From Nocardia uniformis NBRC 13702 (GTDB taxonomy: Bacteria > Actinomycetota > Actinomycetes > Mycobacteriales > Mycobacteriaceae), in assembly GCF_001613345.1 (NCBI RefSeq), contig NZ_BDCE01000013.1, positions 1 through 64,000 of the forward strand: a stretch of DNA of 64,000 nucleotides, given 5' to 3'. Positions within the stretch are counted from its first letter, which is position 1, and every line of letters starts with the position of its first letter. This document shows positions 19,177 through 29,215 of the stretch, in pieces. The position numbers and the translations under genes were made by a program. The notes beneath the pieces are model-generated. The model was given only the letters and a program-made list of their open reading frames with translations. It was not told where the DNA came from and did not search any database.

Positions 19177-20346
19177 ATGATCGACTTCGCGATTCCTGCC
19201 GAGCTCGCCGCCGAACGCGATCGGGTACGGCAGTTCGTCATCGACAAGATCGTGCCGTACGAGCGTGATCCGCGGCTGACCGCGCACGGCCCCACCGATG
19301 AGCTGCGCCAGGAGCTGGTCGAACTGGCTCGCGCCGAGAAGCTGCTGACCATCCAGGCGCCCGTCGAACTCGGCGGTCGCGGTCTGTCGCATATCGAGCA
19401 GGCCGTGCTCTACGAGGCCGCCGGTTGGTCCACCCTCGGCCCGGTCGCCATGAACTGCGCCGCCCCCGACGAGGGCAATATGTTCCTGCTCTCCAAGGTC
19501 GCCAATGCCGAGCAGGTCGAGCGCTACCTGCGGCCGGTCATCGACGGCCATCAGCGTTCGGTATTCGCCATGACCGAACCGAACGGCGCGGGCTCCGATC
19601 CGAATCAGCTGGCCACCGAGGCCACCTTCGACGGCGAGAACTTCACCATCAACGGCCTCAAATGGCTGATCACCGGTGCCGACGGTGCCAAGACCTGGAT
19701 CATCATGGCGCGCTTGGCCGCCAACCCGCACCTGCCCGAGGGCCCGACGCTGTTCATGTGCGACGGCGACAACCCCGGCATCGTCATCGAGCGGGTCATG
19801 AACACCATGGACCGCAATTACGTCGGCGGTCACGCGGTGGTGCGGTTCGACAATCTGGTGCTGCCCAAGGACTCCGTTCTCGGCGAGACCGGTCAGGCGC
19901 TGCGCTATGCCCAGCTGCGGCTGGCTCCGGCCCGCCTCACCCACTGCATGCGCTGGCTGGGCGCGGCCGAGCGTACCCAGGCCATCGCCATCGACTACGC
20001 CAAGACCCGCACCGCCTTCGGCAAGACCATCGGCGAGCACCAGGGTGTGTCGTTCATGTTGGCGGACAATGAGATCGCGCTGCACCAGTGCCGCCTCACC
20101 ATCTGGCACGCCTGCTGGCTGATGGATCAGGGCGAGAAGGCGCGGCACGAATCGTCGATCGCCAAGTCCTTTGTCTCCGAGGAACTGTTCAAGGTCACCG
20201 ACCGCTGCGTCCAGGTACTCGGCGGCATCGGCATCAGCGATGAGACCGTGGTCGAGATGATCTTCCGCGATATGCGCGCCTTCCGCCTCTACGACGGCCC
20301 CACCGAGGTCCACAAGTACGCCATCGGCCGCAAAATCCTGCGCTGA
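19177..20346 (+). CDS. Acyl-CoA dehydrogenase
   Basis: 389 residues with the complete acyl-CoA dehydrogenase layout: FAMTEPNGAGSDP (FAD/substrate loop), DYAKTRTAFGKTIGEHQGV, and QVLGGIGISDETVVE. The C-terminal catalytic-loop position reads RLYDGPTEVHKYAIGR, the YDGP-EVH form seen in ACAD10/11-like enzymes, with Asp where many family members have Glu. Followed by a crotonase, suggesting a beta-oxidation step. Substrate length unknown. Confidence 0.9.
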   Translation: MIDFAIPAELAAERDRVRQFVIDKIVPYERDPRLTAHGPTDELRQELVELARAEKLLTIQAPVELGGRGLSHIEQAVLYEAAGWSTLGPVAMNCAAPDEGNMFLLSKVANAEQVERYLRPVIDGHQRSVFAMTEPNGAGSDPNQLATEATFDGENFTINGLKWLITGADGAKTWIIMARLAANPHLPEGPTLFMCDGDNPGIVIERVMNTMDRNYVGGHAVVRFDNLVLPKDSVLGETGQALRYAQLRLAPARLTHCMRWLGAAERTQAIAIDYAKTRTAFGKTIGEHQGVSFMLADNEIALHQCRLTIWHACWLMDQGEKARHESSIAKSFVSEELFKVTDRCVQVLGGIGISDETVVEMIFRDMRAFRLYDGPTEVHKYAIGRKILR

Positions 20347-20421
20347 ATCCGCTGCCTCCGTGTCGCTCCGGCTGTGAATTGTCGGCACGGAGGTAGCTGA
20401 ACGGCACGTAGGATGCCTGCC

Positions 20422-21240
20422 ATGGGTTCGGATCTGCAAGTTGATGTGTCCGGTGGGGTTGCGGTCCTCACGCTCAATCGGCCCGCACAGCAGAATGCGT
20501 TGACCCCCGCGATGGCGGCGGAATTGGGTGCGGCGCTACGCCGCTGCGATACCGAGGACGCCATTGGCGCGGTGGTCATCACGGGCACGCCGCCCGCGTT
20601 CTGCGCCGGTGCGGATCTGTCCGCGAAGGTCGGTGAGGTCAGTGGCCTCATCGACCCCGCGCCCTTCCGTATTCGCAAACCGGTGATCGCGGCGGTGAAC
20701 GGTCATGCCGTCGGTATCGGTCTGGAGATCGCGTTGCAGTGCGATCTGCGGTACTTCGCCCGCGATGCCGTGTACGGCCTGAACCAGGTGCGCCGCGGCG
20801 CGATCGCCGACGGCTACGCGCACTGGACCCTGCCCCGTCTCATCGGGATGGCCAATGCCGCCGACATCCTGCTCACCGGCCGCACCTTCGACGGTGAGGA
20901 AGCGGCGGCGCTCGGTCTCTGCAATAACAGCCTGTCCGGCGGTGAGGTGCTGCCGACCGCCCTGTCCGTCGCCCACGACATTGCCAATGGCTCCGCCCCG
21001 CTGCCGGCCGCGCTGTCCAAGCGGCTGCTGTGGGAGAGCCTCGGGATGACCCCGGAGACCGTGGGCCGCCTGGAATCCGACCTCAATGGCCTGGTCGCCC
21101 AGAGCGCCGACGGCGGTGAGGGCCTGGCCGCCCTGCGTGATCGCCGACCGCCCAAATGGTCCGGCAGCGTCAGCGAAGAATGGCCCGCCTGGGATACCGA
21201 GAATCAGCTGACCGACCGCGACCAGCCCCGCCTGGACTGA
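20422..21240 (+). CDS. Crotonase/enoyl-CoA hydratase family protein
   Basis: 272 residues. Oxyanion-hole motifs FCAGADLSAKVG and NGHAVGIGLEIALQCD are present. In the active-site segment GLNQVRRGAIADGYAHWTL the canonical hydratase glutamates are not obvious (Gln and Asp appear there), so it may catalyse another crotonase reaction. I choose the ATG at 20422 with AGGA 8 bases upstream over the ATG at 20413. Confidence 0.87.
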   Translation: MGSDLQVDVSGGVAVLTLNRPAQQNALTPAMAAELGAALRRCDTEDAIGAVVITGTPPAFCAGADLSAKVGEVSGLIDPAPFRIRKPVIAAVNGHAVGIGLEIALQCDLRYFARDAVYGLNQVRRGAIADGYAHWTLPRLIGMANAADILLTGRTFDGEEAAALGLCNNSLSGGEVLPTALSVAHDIANGSAPLPAALSKRLLWESLGMTPETVGRLESDLNGLVAQSADGGEGLAALRDRRPPKWSGSVSEEWPAWDTENQLTDRDQPRLD

Positions 21241-21244
21241 GCTC

Positions 21245-21523
21245 TCAGGCTCCGCCGCCGATGAGCATCATCAGGAACAGGAACGCCACGAAGATCATCA
21301 GGATCGTCCCGACGATCCCCAGGATGTAACCCACCATTACCTGGATCCGTCCGCCGAACGCACCCCCGGACGCGTCGATTTCGTTCATCGCCCGCCGTCC
21401 CAGCGCCCACGCCACCGGACCCAGTGCGCCACAACAGAACACGCTCAATGTTCCGAGCAGCAGCACCGTGGTCGCATGCGGATGCTCGATCGGCGTACCG
21501 ATGGGCTGATGCTCAATGGACAC
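21245..21523 (-). CDS. DUF4190-like small membrane protein
   Basis: 92 residues: a proline/His-rich start, then two helices (TTVLLLGTLSVFCCGALGPVA and the C-terminal ILGIVGTILMIFVAFLF) around GRRAMNEIDASGG. This CG-GPVAW-G pattern is typical of actinobacterial DUF4190. Convergent with the crotonase, 4 bases between stops. Function unknown. Confidence 0.75.
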   Translation of the reverse strand: MSIEHQPIGTPIEHPHATTVLLLGTLSVFCCGALGPVAWALGRRAMNEIDASGGAFGGRIQVMVGYILGIVGTILMIFVAFLFLMMLIGGGA

Positions 21524-21676
21524 CGGGCTGATTTTACGGTTTCAACCCCCGGAACCGCTGCCTTACGCGCGGTGTCGGGCGCGGCGCGCCGACGAACTTC
21601 GCCCCCGGCTGCAACCTTTCCGGTCCCAGACGAGGGCGAATCATGGTGCGGCCCAAGTTATTCAGGCAGCTAGAGC

Positions 21677-22651
21677 TCAGCGACGGCGCTGGCGCGCCAT
21701 ATCGGCGAGCACCACGCCCGCGGCGACGGAGGCGTTCAGCGATTCCACCGGTCCGGCCATGGGGATGCTCAGGATGGAGTCGCAGGTTTCGCGAACCAGT
21801 CGAGACAGGCCCTTACCCTCGGAACCGACCACGACGACCGTCGGCGCGGTGCCGTCGAAATCATCGAGGGTGGTATCGCCGTCGGCGTCGAGCCCGACGA
21901 TCTGGTAGCCCTGGCTGGCCCAATCCTTCAGCGTACGAGTGAGATTGGTAGCCCGGGCGACGGGCAGCCGAGCGGCCGCACCGGCGCTGGTGCGCCAGGC
22001 GACGGCGGTGATACTGGCACTGCGACGCTGCGGAATGACCACGCCGTGCCCACCGAACGCGGCCACCGAGCGCACCACGGCACCCAGGTTGCGCGGATCG
22101 GTGATGTTGTCCAGGGCCACCAGCAGGGCCGATTCACCGGAATCGTTGACGCGGTGAATCAGATCGTCCGGATGCGCGTAGCGATACGGCGGCACCTGCA
22201 GGCCAACGCCCTGGTGCAAACCGTTGTTACTCATGCGGTCCAGGTCGGTGCGCGGCACCTCGAGGATGGAGATACCGGTATCGGCCGCGATCTGCACGGC
22301 CTCGCTGAGCCGGTCATCGGCCTCGGTGCCGACCGCGACATACAGCGCCGTGGCCGGAACCCCGGCGCGCAGGCACTCCACCACGGGGTTGCGGCCCAGC
22401 ACCAGCTCCGGGCCGTCGTCGCCCTTGGCGCCGCGGCCGGGCGCGCGGCCACGGCCCTGCGCCTCCTTGGCTTTGGCCTTCGCCGCCAGAGCTGCCCGCT
22501 TGGCGGCCGGATGCTTGGTGCGCGCCTCGGCGGGCGGGGTCGCGCCGCGACCCTCCAACCCCCGGCGTCGCTTACCGCCGGAGCCGACTACCTGCCCCTT
22601 CTTGGTGCCGTCCTTGCGTACTGCGCCGCGGCGTGCCGAATTGCCTGCCAT
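21677..22651 (-). CDS. rlmB: 23S rRNA 2'-O-methyltransferase, SPOUT family (RlmB/TrmH)
   Basis: 324 residues from the ATG at 22651. A basic N-terminal extension (about 90 residues of K/R/A/G) precedes the substrate-binding domain ([15 protein letters not shown]) and the SPOUT knot: [32 protein letters not shown] and [20 protein letters not shown]-dependent methylation of 23S rRNA (G2251 in E. coli RlmB) is the family activity. Last gene of the carD-ispD-ispF-cysS series, 112 bases after cysS. Equivalent to Rv3579c by position. Confidence 0.92.
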   Translation of the reverse strand: MAGNSARRGAVRKDGTKKGQVVGSGGKRRRGLEGRGATPPAEARTKHPAAKRAALAAKAKAKEAQGRGRAPGRGAKGDDGPELVLGRNPVVECLRAGVPATALYVAVGTEADDRLSEAVQIAADTGISILEVPRTDLDRMSNNGLHQGVGLQVPPYRYAHPDDLIHRVNDSGESALLVALDNITDPRNLGAVVRSVAAFGGHGVVIPQRRSASITAVAWRTSAGAAARLPVARATNLTRTLKDWASQGYQIVGLDADGDTTLDDFDGTAPTVVVVGSEGKGLSRLVRETCDSILSIPMAGPVESLNASVAAGVVLADMARQRRR

Positions 22652-22763
22652 CACTTCGCCTTCCGTGTCATGCGGGCGACCCGCACCCGGTCGGCGCAGC
22701 GTGCGGCTGCGCCCTGATGAAATTCCGTATTGCTCCCGACCGCGCTCGCCATGGTCCGAGCAC

Positions 22764-24164
22764 TCATCGTGACTCCTTGGACAGCGCCCATTCCGGGCCT
22801 TCGGCGGTATCGGTGATCTCGACACCCGCCGCCTTCAGTCGATCGCGCACCGCGTCGGCGGTGGCCCAGTCCTTGGTGGCGCGGGCGGTCTGCCGTCGCT
22901 CCAACTCCGCGCCGATGAGCACATCGAGGGCCGCCAGTGCCGCGGAGTTGTCGGCGGGCGCGTCCCACTGCGCGTCGAGGGGATCCACCCCCAGCACACT
23001 CAGCATGGCCCGCAGCTGTCCGGCGAGGGTGCGCGCACCCTCGAGGTCGCCGGACTCCAGGGCCTTATTGCCCTCGTGTACGAGGTGATGGATCTCGGCC
23101 AGCGCCCTGGGTACACCGAGGTCCTCATTCAACGCGTCGGCGAAATTCTGGGTCCAGGTGCCGATCGGAACCTCGCCGGTGCGTTCGACGACCCGGCGAA
23201 TGACCGCCTCGATGCGCTGGTAGCCGAGAGCGGCCTCGCTCAGCGCCTGATCGGAGTACTCCAGGACCGAGCGGTACTGCGCGCTGCCCAGGTAGTACCG
23301 CAACTCGACGGGCCGAACCCCCACCCGCTCCAGCACATTGGGGACCGACAGCGTATTGCCCAGCGATTTCGCCATTTTCGCACCCGACAGCGTCACCCAG
23401 TGGTTGTGCAGCCAGTAGCGGGCGAACCTATCGCCCGCCGCGCGCGACTGGGCGATCTCGTTCTCGTGGTGCGGAAAGACGAGATCCTTTCCACCGCAGT
23501 GGATATCGAATTCCGGCCCGAGGTAGTACTCGGCCATGGCGGAGCATTCCAGGTGCCAGCCCGGTCGTCCCGGACCCCACGGCGACGGCCAACTCGGTTC
23601 ACCCGGTTTGGCGGCCTTCCACAGCGTGAAGTCGCGCGCGTCTTTCTTACCGGTCCCCGCGCTCTCGCCCTGCTGCACTTCATCGAGCTTGAGCCCGGAC
23701 AGCTTGCCGTAGTCGGGGAAGCTCACCACGTCGAAGTAGACATTGCCGTCCGACGCGTAGGCGTGCCCGCGTTCGATGAGCCGCTGCATCATCCGCACCA
23801 TCTGCGTGATGTGCCCGGTGGCCCGCGGTTCGGCGGACGGCGGCAGGACGCCGAGCGTGTGGTAGGCCCGGTCGAAGGCGCGCTCATAGGTCGCGGCCCA
23901 TTCCCACCACGGCCGTCCGGCCTCGGCGGCCTTGTGCAGAATCTTGTCGTCGATATCGGTGACATTGCGAATGAAGGCCACATCGAATCCGTTAGCGGAC
24001 AACCAGCGCCGCAATACATCGAAGGCGATATTGCTGCGCAGATGGCCGATGTGGGGTTCACCCTGCACGGTCGCGCCACACAGGTACACCGAGGCATGGC
24101 CGGGGACCAGCGGCGTGAAGTCACGCAGGGTCCGCGTCTCGGTGTCGAACAGGCGCAGAGTCAC
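22764..24164 (-). CDS. cysS: Cysteinyl-tRNA synthetase
   Basis: 466 residues. The class I signatures are the HIGH equivalent EPHIGHLRS and KMSKS equivalent AKMAKSLGN. Zinc ligands include Cys in [10 protein letters not shown] and WHLECSAM, and [18 protein letters not shown] start at 24164. Same order as Rv3580c next to ispF. A dispersed repeat separates it from ispF. Confidence 0.97.
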   Translation of the reverse strand: MTLRLFDTETRTLRDFTPLVPGHASVYLCGATVQGEPHIGHLRSNIAFDVLRRWLSANGFDVAFIRNVTDIDDKILHKAAEAGRPWWEWAATYERAFDRAYHTLGVLPPSAEPRATGHITQMVRMMQRLIERGHAYASDGNVYFDVVSFPDYGKLSGLKLDEVQQGESAGTGKKDARDFTLWKAAKPGEPSWPSPWGPGRPGWHLECSAMAEYYLGPEFDIHCGGKDLVFPHHENEIAQSRAAGDRFARYWLHNHWVTLSGAKMAKSLGNTLSVPNVLERVGVRPVELRYYLGSAQYRSVLEYSDQALSEAALGYQRIEAVIRRVVERTGEVPIGTWTQNFADALNEDLGVPRALAEIHHLVHEGNKALESGDLEGARTLAGQLRAMLSVLGVDPLDAQWDAPADNSAALAALDVLIGAELERRQTARATKDWATADAVRDRLKAAGVEITDTAEGPEWALSKESR

Positions 24165-24238
24165 GACAAGGCATCCTAGCTGTTGAGATGTTGCGTATTA
24201 CGGGCGGAGCGGGTAACGGGTTCGGTGCGAGTCTCTTC

Positions 24239-24331
24239 CGTCATCCCGGCGTGCTCGCGGCCGGGATCCACCCGCCGCACTGCTTCAACTGATCGCGGTG
24301 GATTCCGGCCGCGAGCACGCCGGAACGACGA
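24239..24331. repeat. Dispersed palindromic repeat, copy 3 (complete)
   Basis: Left arm CGTCATCCCGGCGTGC...GGCCGGGATCCACC and right arm GGTGGATTCCGGCC...GCACGCCGGAACGACG are near-perfect inverted copies around about 24 unrelated bases. Lies inside the ispF-cysS intergenic space, so it would be transcribed with the operon. Confidence 0.85.
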
Positions 24332-24334
24332 GAT

Positions 24335-24820
24335 TCAGGAGCGACAACAGAGCAGGGCGTTGGCGACTGCCGCGATGCCCTCGCCGCGACCGGTCAGCCC
24401 CAGGCCATCCGTGGTGGTGCCGGAGACCGACACCGGAGCGCCGAGTAACTCACCCAGCACTTCTTGAGCTTCGGTGCGGCGCGGCCCGATCTTGGGCCGA
24501 TTGCCGATGACCTGTACAGCCGCGTTGACGATCGTGTAGCCCGCTTCGTTGAGCAGCCGCCGAACTTCTTTCAACATGGCCGCACCGGTGACGCCCGCCC
24601 ACTCGGGGCGCCCGACGCCGAATATCGCGCCCACATCGCCGAGCCCCGCCGCCGACAGCAGTGCGTCGCACAGCGCGTGCGCCGCCACATCGCCGTCGGA
24701 GTGTCCGGCGCAGCCGCTGTCGCCGTCGAACAGCAGTCCGGCGATCCAGCAGGGCCGGCCGGGTTCGATCGGGTGCACATCGGAGCCGATGCCCACGCGC
24801 AGCGCGGTCGGGTCGATCAC
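24335..24820 (-). CDS. ispF: 2-C-methyl-D-erythritol 2,4-cyclodiphosphate synthase (IspF)
   Basis: 161 residues; MEP isoprenoid pathway step that cyclises CDP-ME2P. Metal ligands are in GSDVHPI and [33 protein letters not shown] closes the active site. GTG start overlaps the ispD stop (GTGA), so the two consecutive pathway enzymes are translationally coupled. Confidence 0.97.
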   Translation of the reverse strand: MIDPTALRVGIGSDVHPIEPGRPCWIAGLLFDGDSGCAGHSDGDVAAHALCDALLSAAGLGDVGAIFGVGRPEWAGVTGAAMLKEVRRLLNEAGYTIVNAAVQVIGNRPKIGPRRTEAQEVLGELLGAPVSVSGTTTDGLGLTGRGEGIAAVANALLCCRS

Positions 24821-25668
24821 GGCGTGCCCACCGCCGCACGTGGATTATCGAATCGATTGCCCGGAACCTCGGGAGTGTCGCCCGCCGTATTACGGGAATC
24901 GCTCGGTATGTCACGGGAGTCGCTCGATGTGTCAAGCGGGCTGGCGGGCGTGTCAAGGGGGCTTTTGTGGCCAAGCCCATGGCCGCCCTGTGCGACAAGG
25001 GTATTGGCGAGCATCAGGTCCAGTGGGGTGGTGATCTTGAATGCCAGCGGGTTGCCGGGCACCGTGTGTACGGTCGCGCCGAGCAGTTCCACCAGACCCG
25101 CGTCATCGGTCGCCCGCGTATCGCTCGCATAGGCGTCGCGCAGAATTGTCGCCTCGAAGCCCTGCGGAGTCTGAATGGCGCGCAAGGCGGAACGATCCGG
25201 CGTACCGGTCACATCCCCCGCGGCATCCACGGACTTGATGGTGTCGGCCACCGGCAGTGCGGGCACCACGGCCCGACGTCCCGCGCGCAGCTCGGCGACC
25301 ACCTGGGCGATCAACGACGGCGGCGTCAGGGCACGGGCCGCGTCGTGTACGAGCACATGGGTGGCGTCCGGGGCGGCCGCGAGACCGGCCCGAACGGAAT
25401 CGGTACGTTCGGCCCCGCCGACGACCACGCTCACCGGCACCGGCCCGGAAGGCAGCAGTGCGCGGGCGTCGTCGACCAATTCGGCCGGGACCATCACCAC
25501 GACATGGTCCACCGCCGCGGAGGCGATCAGACCGTGTACAGCGAGTCGGAGCATGGGACTGCCGCCGACAGGAACGAAAGCCTTGGGGAGTGATTCCCCT
25601 AGACGGACGCCCATGCCAGCGGCAGGCACCAACGCCACGACACGGATGTCGTCGCGTGATGTATTCAC
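24817..25668 (-). CDS. ispD: 2-C-methyl-D-erythritol 4-phosphate cytidylyltransferase (IspD)
   Basis: 283 residues. Nucleotide-binding start [19 protein letters not shown]; core motifs [18 protein letters not shown] and [12 protein letters not shown]. The catalytic domain ends near residue 228. A 55-residue tail follows with repeats [12 protein letters not shown] and [12 protein letters not shown] that the usual enzyme (about 231 residues) lacks. Two bases after carD and overlapping ispF. Confidence 0.95.
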   Translation of the reverse strand: MNTSRDDIRVVALVPAAGMGVRLGESLPKAFVPVGGSPMLRLAVHGLIASAAVDHVVVMVPAELVDDARALLPSGPVPVSVVVGGAERTDSVRAGLAAAPDATHVLVHDAARALTPPSLIAQVVAELRAGRRAVVPALPVADTIKSVDAAGDVTGTPDRSALRAIQTPQGFEATILRDAYASDTRATDDAGLVELLGATVHTVPGNPLAFKITTPLDLMLANTLVAQGGHGLGHKSPLDTPASPLDTSSDSRDIPSDSRNTAGDTPEVPGNRFDNPRAAVGTP

Positions 25669-25670
25669 GG

Positions 25671-26476
<806 letters not shown>

Positions 26477-27166
26477 GTGACTGCCCAGAAAGCCACCACA
26501 GCGTCGAAGGCGCGGCGTGCCGCGACAGTAGTTGCACTCGCCGCCGGCGCGGCGCTCGCGTTGTCGGGTTGCGGTACCGGTCAGGTTTCGCAGACGGCGG
26601 CGCAGGTTGCGGCCGTCAATGGCAATAACGCCGACGTCGGCAAGGTCGCGCTCCGGGACGTGCGCATTCTGCTGCCGCAGTCGGAGGAGTACAACAACGC
26701 CAAGGGCGGCAAGGCCCTGCTGGCGTTCAGCGCCATCAACAGCGGTGAGTTCAAGAGCGACACCCTCGTCAGCGTCGAGGCCCCCGAGCTGGGTTCGGTG
26801 CAGATCGACGGCAAGGCCGAGATCAAGCCGCAGGGGACCATCGTGGCCGGTGCGCCCGAGGCGGCCGAGGCCGCCGGGCACGACGATCACGGCACCCCGG
26901 CGCCGACCACCGACGACGCGCCCGCCACTCCCACACAGGCGCCCGGCGATGAGACCGCCGACCCGGCCGCCGAGCCGCTGAAGATCGAGATCACCGGGCT
27001 GCAGAACGACGTCACCGCGGGCCTCACCTACCCGGTGCGATTCAACTTCAAGGAGAACGGCACCGTGCTCGTGAACGTTCCGGTCGATGCCGGGCACGAC
27101 CTCGAGCGCGCCGTCACCGATAAGTCGAAAAGCGAGGAAAAGGGCGCCAGCACCGGCGGTCACTGA
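26477..27166 (+). CDS. lpqE: Lipoprotein LpqE-like
   Basis: 229 residues. N-terminal signal with lipobox ALALSGC near residue 32 indicates a lipid-anchored exported protein. The body has two beta-rich halves separated by a His/Pro/Asp-rich linker (GHDDHGTPAPTTDD near 138-170). The position between carD and radA and overall pattern match Rv3584 (LpqE). Metal binding by the linker is only a guess. GTG start with ATGGAGGA 8 bases upstream. Confidence 0.85.
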   Translation: MTAQKATTASKARRAATVVALAAGAALALSGCGTGQVSQTAAQVAAVNGNNADVGKVALRDVRILLPQSEEYNNAKGGKALLAFSAINSGEFKSDTLVSVEAPELGSVQIDGKAEIKPQGTIVAGAPEAAEAAGHDDHGTPAPTTDDAPATPTQAPGDETADPAAEPLKIEITGLQNDVTAGLTYPVRFNFKENGTVLVNVPVDAGHDLERAVTDKSKSEEKGASTGGH

Positions 27167-27192
27167 CCCGCTGTCGCACCACTTACCTACCC

Positions 27193-27229
27193 CCCGCACC
27201 CGTTTCCAGTCTGCTGGAACGGGTGCGGG
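27193..27229 (+). terminator. Hairpin terminator after lpqE
   Basis: CCCGCACCCGTTTCCAG pairs with CTGGAACGGGTGCGGG with one bulged T. Twenty-six bases after the lpqE stop; no strong T-run. Confidence 0.7.
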
Positions 27230-27286
27230 CGTGATTTCGGGGCTGTCACCGGTGCGGCGGACCCCGGGCATGTCGGAGCCCGTCAC

Positions 27287-27292
27287 TAGGCT
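27287..27292 (+). promoter_or_regulatory. -10 element for a leaderless radA mRNA
   Basis: TAGGCT ends six bases before the radA GTG, the spacing expected when transcription starts at the start codon. No ribosome site is present. Confidence 0.5.
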
Positions 27293-27298
27293 GCGCGC

Positions 27299-28702
27299 GT
27301 GGCCAAGGTGAAAACGCTGTACCGCTGCTCCTCCTGTCAGCACGAGGTCGCCAAGTGGGTGGGCCGATGCCCCGACTGCAATAGCTGGGGCACCGTCGAC
27401 GAGGTCGCGGCGGCAACGGCGACCGTGGCCGTGGGACGCCGGGCGATGCTGCCCAGTACCGCGGCCGCGCCGTTGTCCAGCATCGATTCCAAGACCACCC
27501 AGGCGCGTTCGACCGGAGTGTCGGAACTGGACCGGGTACTGGGCGGCGGCATTGTGGCCGGGTCGGTGGTGCTGCTATCCGGCGAGCCGGGCGTGGGTAA
27601 GTCGACCCTGCTACTCGAGGTGGCGCACCGCTGGGCGCGACAGCATGAAGAGCGGTCGCTGTATGTGACCGCGGAGGAGTCGGCCGGACAGGTGCGATTG
27701 CGGGCCGACCGGACCGGGGCGGTGCACGAGAAGGTGTACCTGGCGGCGGAATCGGATCTGGCCACCATCTTCGGCCATGTCGACCAGGTGAAACCCACAC
27801 TGCTGGTGGTCGATTCGGTGCAGACCATGTTGGCCGCCGACGCCGACGGGGTGATGGGCGGTGTCACCCAGGTGAAGGCGGTGGCCTCCGCGCTCACGGC
27901 GCTGGCCAAATCCAGCGGCATCGTGGTGCTGCTGGTCGGACACGTCACCAAGGACGGGGCGGTGGCCGGGCCGCGCACCCTCGAACACCTGGTGGACGTG
28001 GTGTTGCACTTCGAGGGCGATAAGCACTCCACGCTGCGCATGGTGCGCGGCCTCAAGAACCGTTTCGGCAGTACCGACGAGGTGGGCTGCTTCGAGATGC
28101 GTGAGGACGGCATCGCCTGCGTGGACGACCCTTCCGGGCTGTTCCTGCATCATCGGGGCACCTCGGTGCCGGGTACCGCGATCACGGTGGCCATGGACGG
28201 GAAGCGGCCCATGCTCGGTGAGGTGCAGGGGCTGACGGTCACCACCCAGGCGCCGGCGCCGCGGCGCGCGGTGAGCGGGTTGGACTACAACCGGGTCTCC
28301 ATGGTGCTGGCGGTGCTGCAGAGCCGTTGCGGCCTCTACCTGGGAAAACATGATGTGTACGCGGCAACGGTGGGCGGTATGCGGCTCTCGGAACCCGCGG
28401 CGGATCTGGCCGTCGCGCTGGCCATTGCCAGCGCCGACGCGGATCAGGCGCTCTCGCCCGGGATGGTGATTCTCGGTGAGGTCGGGCTGGCGGGGGAGGT
28501 GCGCCGGGTGCAGGGGTTGAACCAGCGGCTGGCCGAGGCGGAGCGGCTCGGATTCACCGAGGCGGTGGTGCCGCCGGGAGTGGAGCGCGCCGGGCGCAAG
28601 ATGCGATTGCACGAGGTCACGGACCTGCGTGGGGCGCTGGGGCTGATCGGTGTGCGTCGGCGGCGGGCGGCCAAGGCGGCCGCCGTCGAAGCTGCCGGGT
28701 GA
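27299..28702 (+). CDS. radA: DNA repair protein RadA
   Basis: 467 residues. Zinc finger [20 protein letters not shown] at the N-terminus, RecA-like core with Walker A GEPGVGKS, the RadA-specific KNRFG motif ([11 protein letters not shown]), and a C-terminal Lon-like domain. Branch-migration helicase of recombination. Its neighbour disA is conserved; in mycobacteria RadA can inhibit DisA. Confidence 0.97.
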   Translation: MAKVKTLYRCSSCQHEVAKWVGRCPDCNSWGTVDEVAAATATVAVGRRAMLPSTAAAPLSSIDSKTTQARSTGVSELDRVLGGGIVAGSVVLLSGEPGVGKSTLLLEVAHRWARQHEERSLYVTAEESAGQVRLRADRTGAVHEKVYLAAESDLATIFGHVDQVKPTLLVVDSVQTMLAADADGVMGGVTQVKAVASALTALAKSSGIVVLLVGHVTKDGAVAGPRTLEHLVDVVLHFEGDKHSTLRMVRGLKNRFGSTDEVGCFEMREDGIACVDDPSGLFLHHRGTSVPGTAITVAMDGKRPMLGEVQGLTVTTQAPAPRRAVSGLDYNRVSMVLAVLQSRCGLYLGKHDVYAATVGGMRLSEPAADLAVALAIASADADQALSPGMVILGEVGLAGEVRRVQGLNQRLAEAERLGFTEAVVPPGVERAGRKMRLHEVTDLRGALGLIGVRRRRAAKAAAVEAAG

Positions 28703-28729
28703 TTGTCGAGATCGCTGGCGTGATGTCGG

Positions 28730-28817
28730 CACGTCCCCGGCGGCACGGCAGGCGTTCGGCCGGGAGCCACCACTGCGGGAGTGGGGATTCCGGCCAAATG
28801 CATGCCGGGATGACGAG
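28730..28817. repeat. Dispersed palindromic repeat, copy 4
   Basis: Eroded left arm (GTCCCCGGCGGC...GGCCGGGAGCCACC) and better right arm (GGATTCCGGCC...GCATGCCGGGATGACG) just after radA. Confidence 0.65.
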
Positions 28818-28879
28818 GGTGGCCAGGCGGCACCGCGTTCGGTTCGGCCGCACCGGGTTTCGCATCGGTGAACGTGGGA

Positions 28880-29215
28880 TTCGGTCTGTTCAAGGGGGTT
28901 TCGTGGTGCGCGCTCCCATGGTGCGCGAGGAAGGTATCGAGTGATGGGCGGACGGTGGATGAGTGGCCTGCTCGGGTTGACCGGCCCGGTTCGCGGTGCC
29001 GCGAATGCGGTGGACAGCACTGACAATTCAGCGCTGACGGTATCGGGTTTCGGCTGTTCACAGGGTATTTCGTAGTGTGTGCCGTGATGGAGTGCGGGGA
29101 AGGTGTCGAGTAATGGCGCGGCGGTGGGTGACTGGTCTACTCGGACTGGCGGGTCCGGTTCGCGCGGCCGCTGATACGGTCGAAAGCACGGATAATCCCG
29201 CGGTGTCGGACAATT
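28880..29215 (+). repeat. Tandem duplication of the disA 5' end (169-bp period)
   Basis: Copy 1 (about 28880-29040) and copy 2 (about 29049-29215) align over the upstream segment, the ribosome site (AAGGTATCGAGTG / AAGGTGTCGAGTA), the ATG (28944 and 29113) and about 33 codons. They have diverged substantially, so the event is old. Confidence 0.8.
28944..29075 (+). CDS. 43-residue peptide resembling the DisA N-terminus
   Basis: Begins [12 protein letters not shown] and continues [18 protein letters not shown], against Dis[13 protein letters not shown] and [18 protein letters not shown]. It ends at TAG 29075 after a divergent C-terminus ([10 protein letters not shown]). Many differences from disA are third-position changes that keep the residue (GGC/GGT, CTG/CTA, TTG/CTG, GCG/GCT), which suggests protein-level constraint after duplication. 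AAGG about 10 bases upstream mirrors the disA site. May act on DisA, be a leader controlling disA, or be a relic. Confidence 0.5.
   Translation: MGGRWMSGLLGLTGPVRGAANAVDSTDNSALTVSGFGCSQGIS

Noticed and set aside
23076..24179. 367-codon plus-strand frame opposite cysS
   Set aside because: Antisense shadow of cysteinyl-tRNA synthetase without domain similarity.
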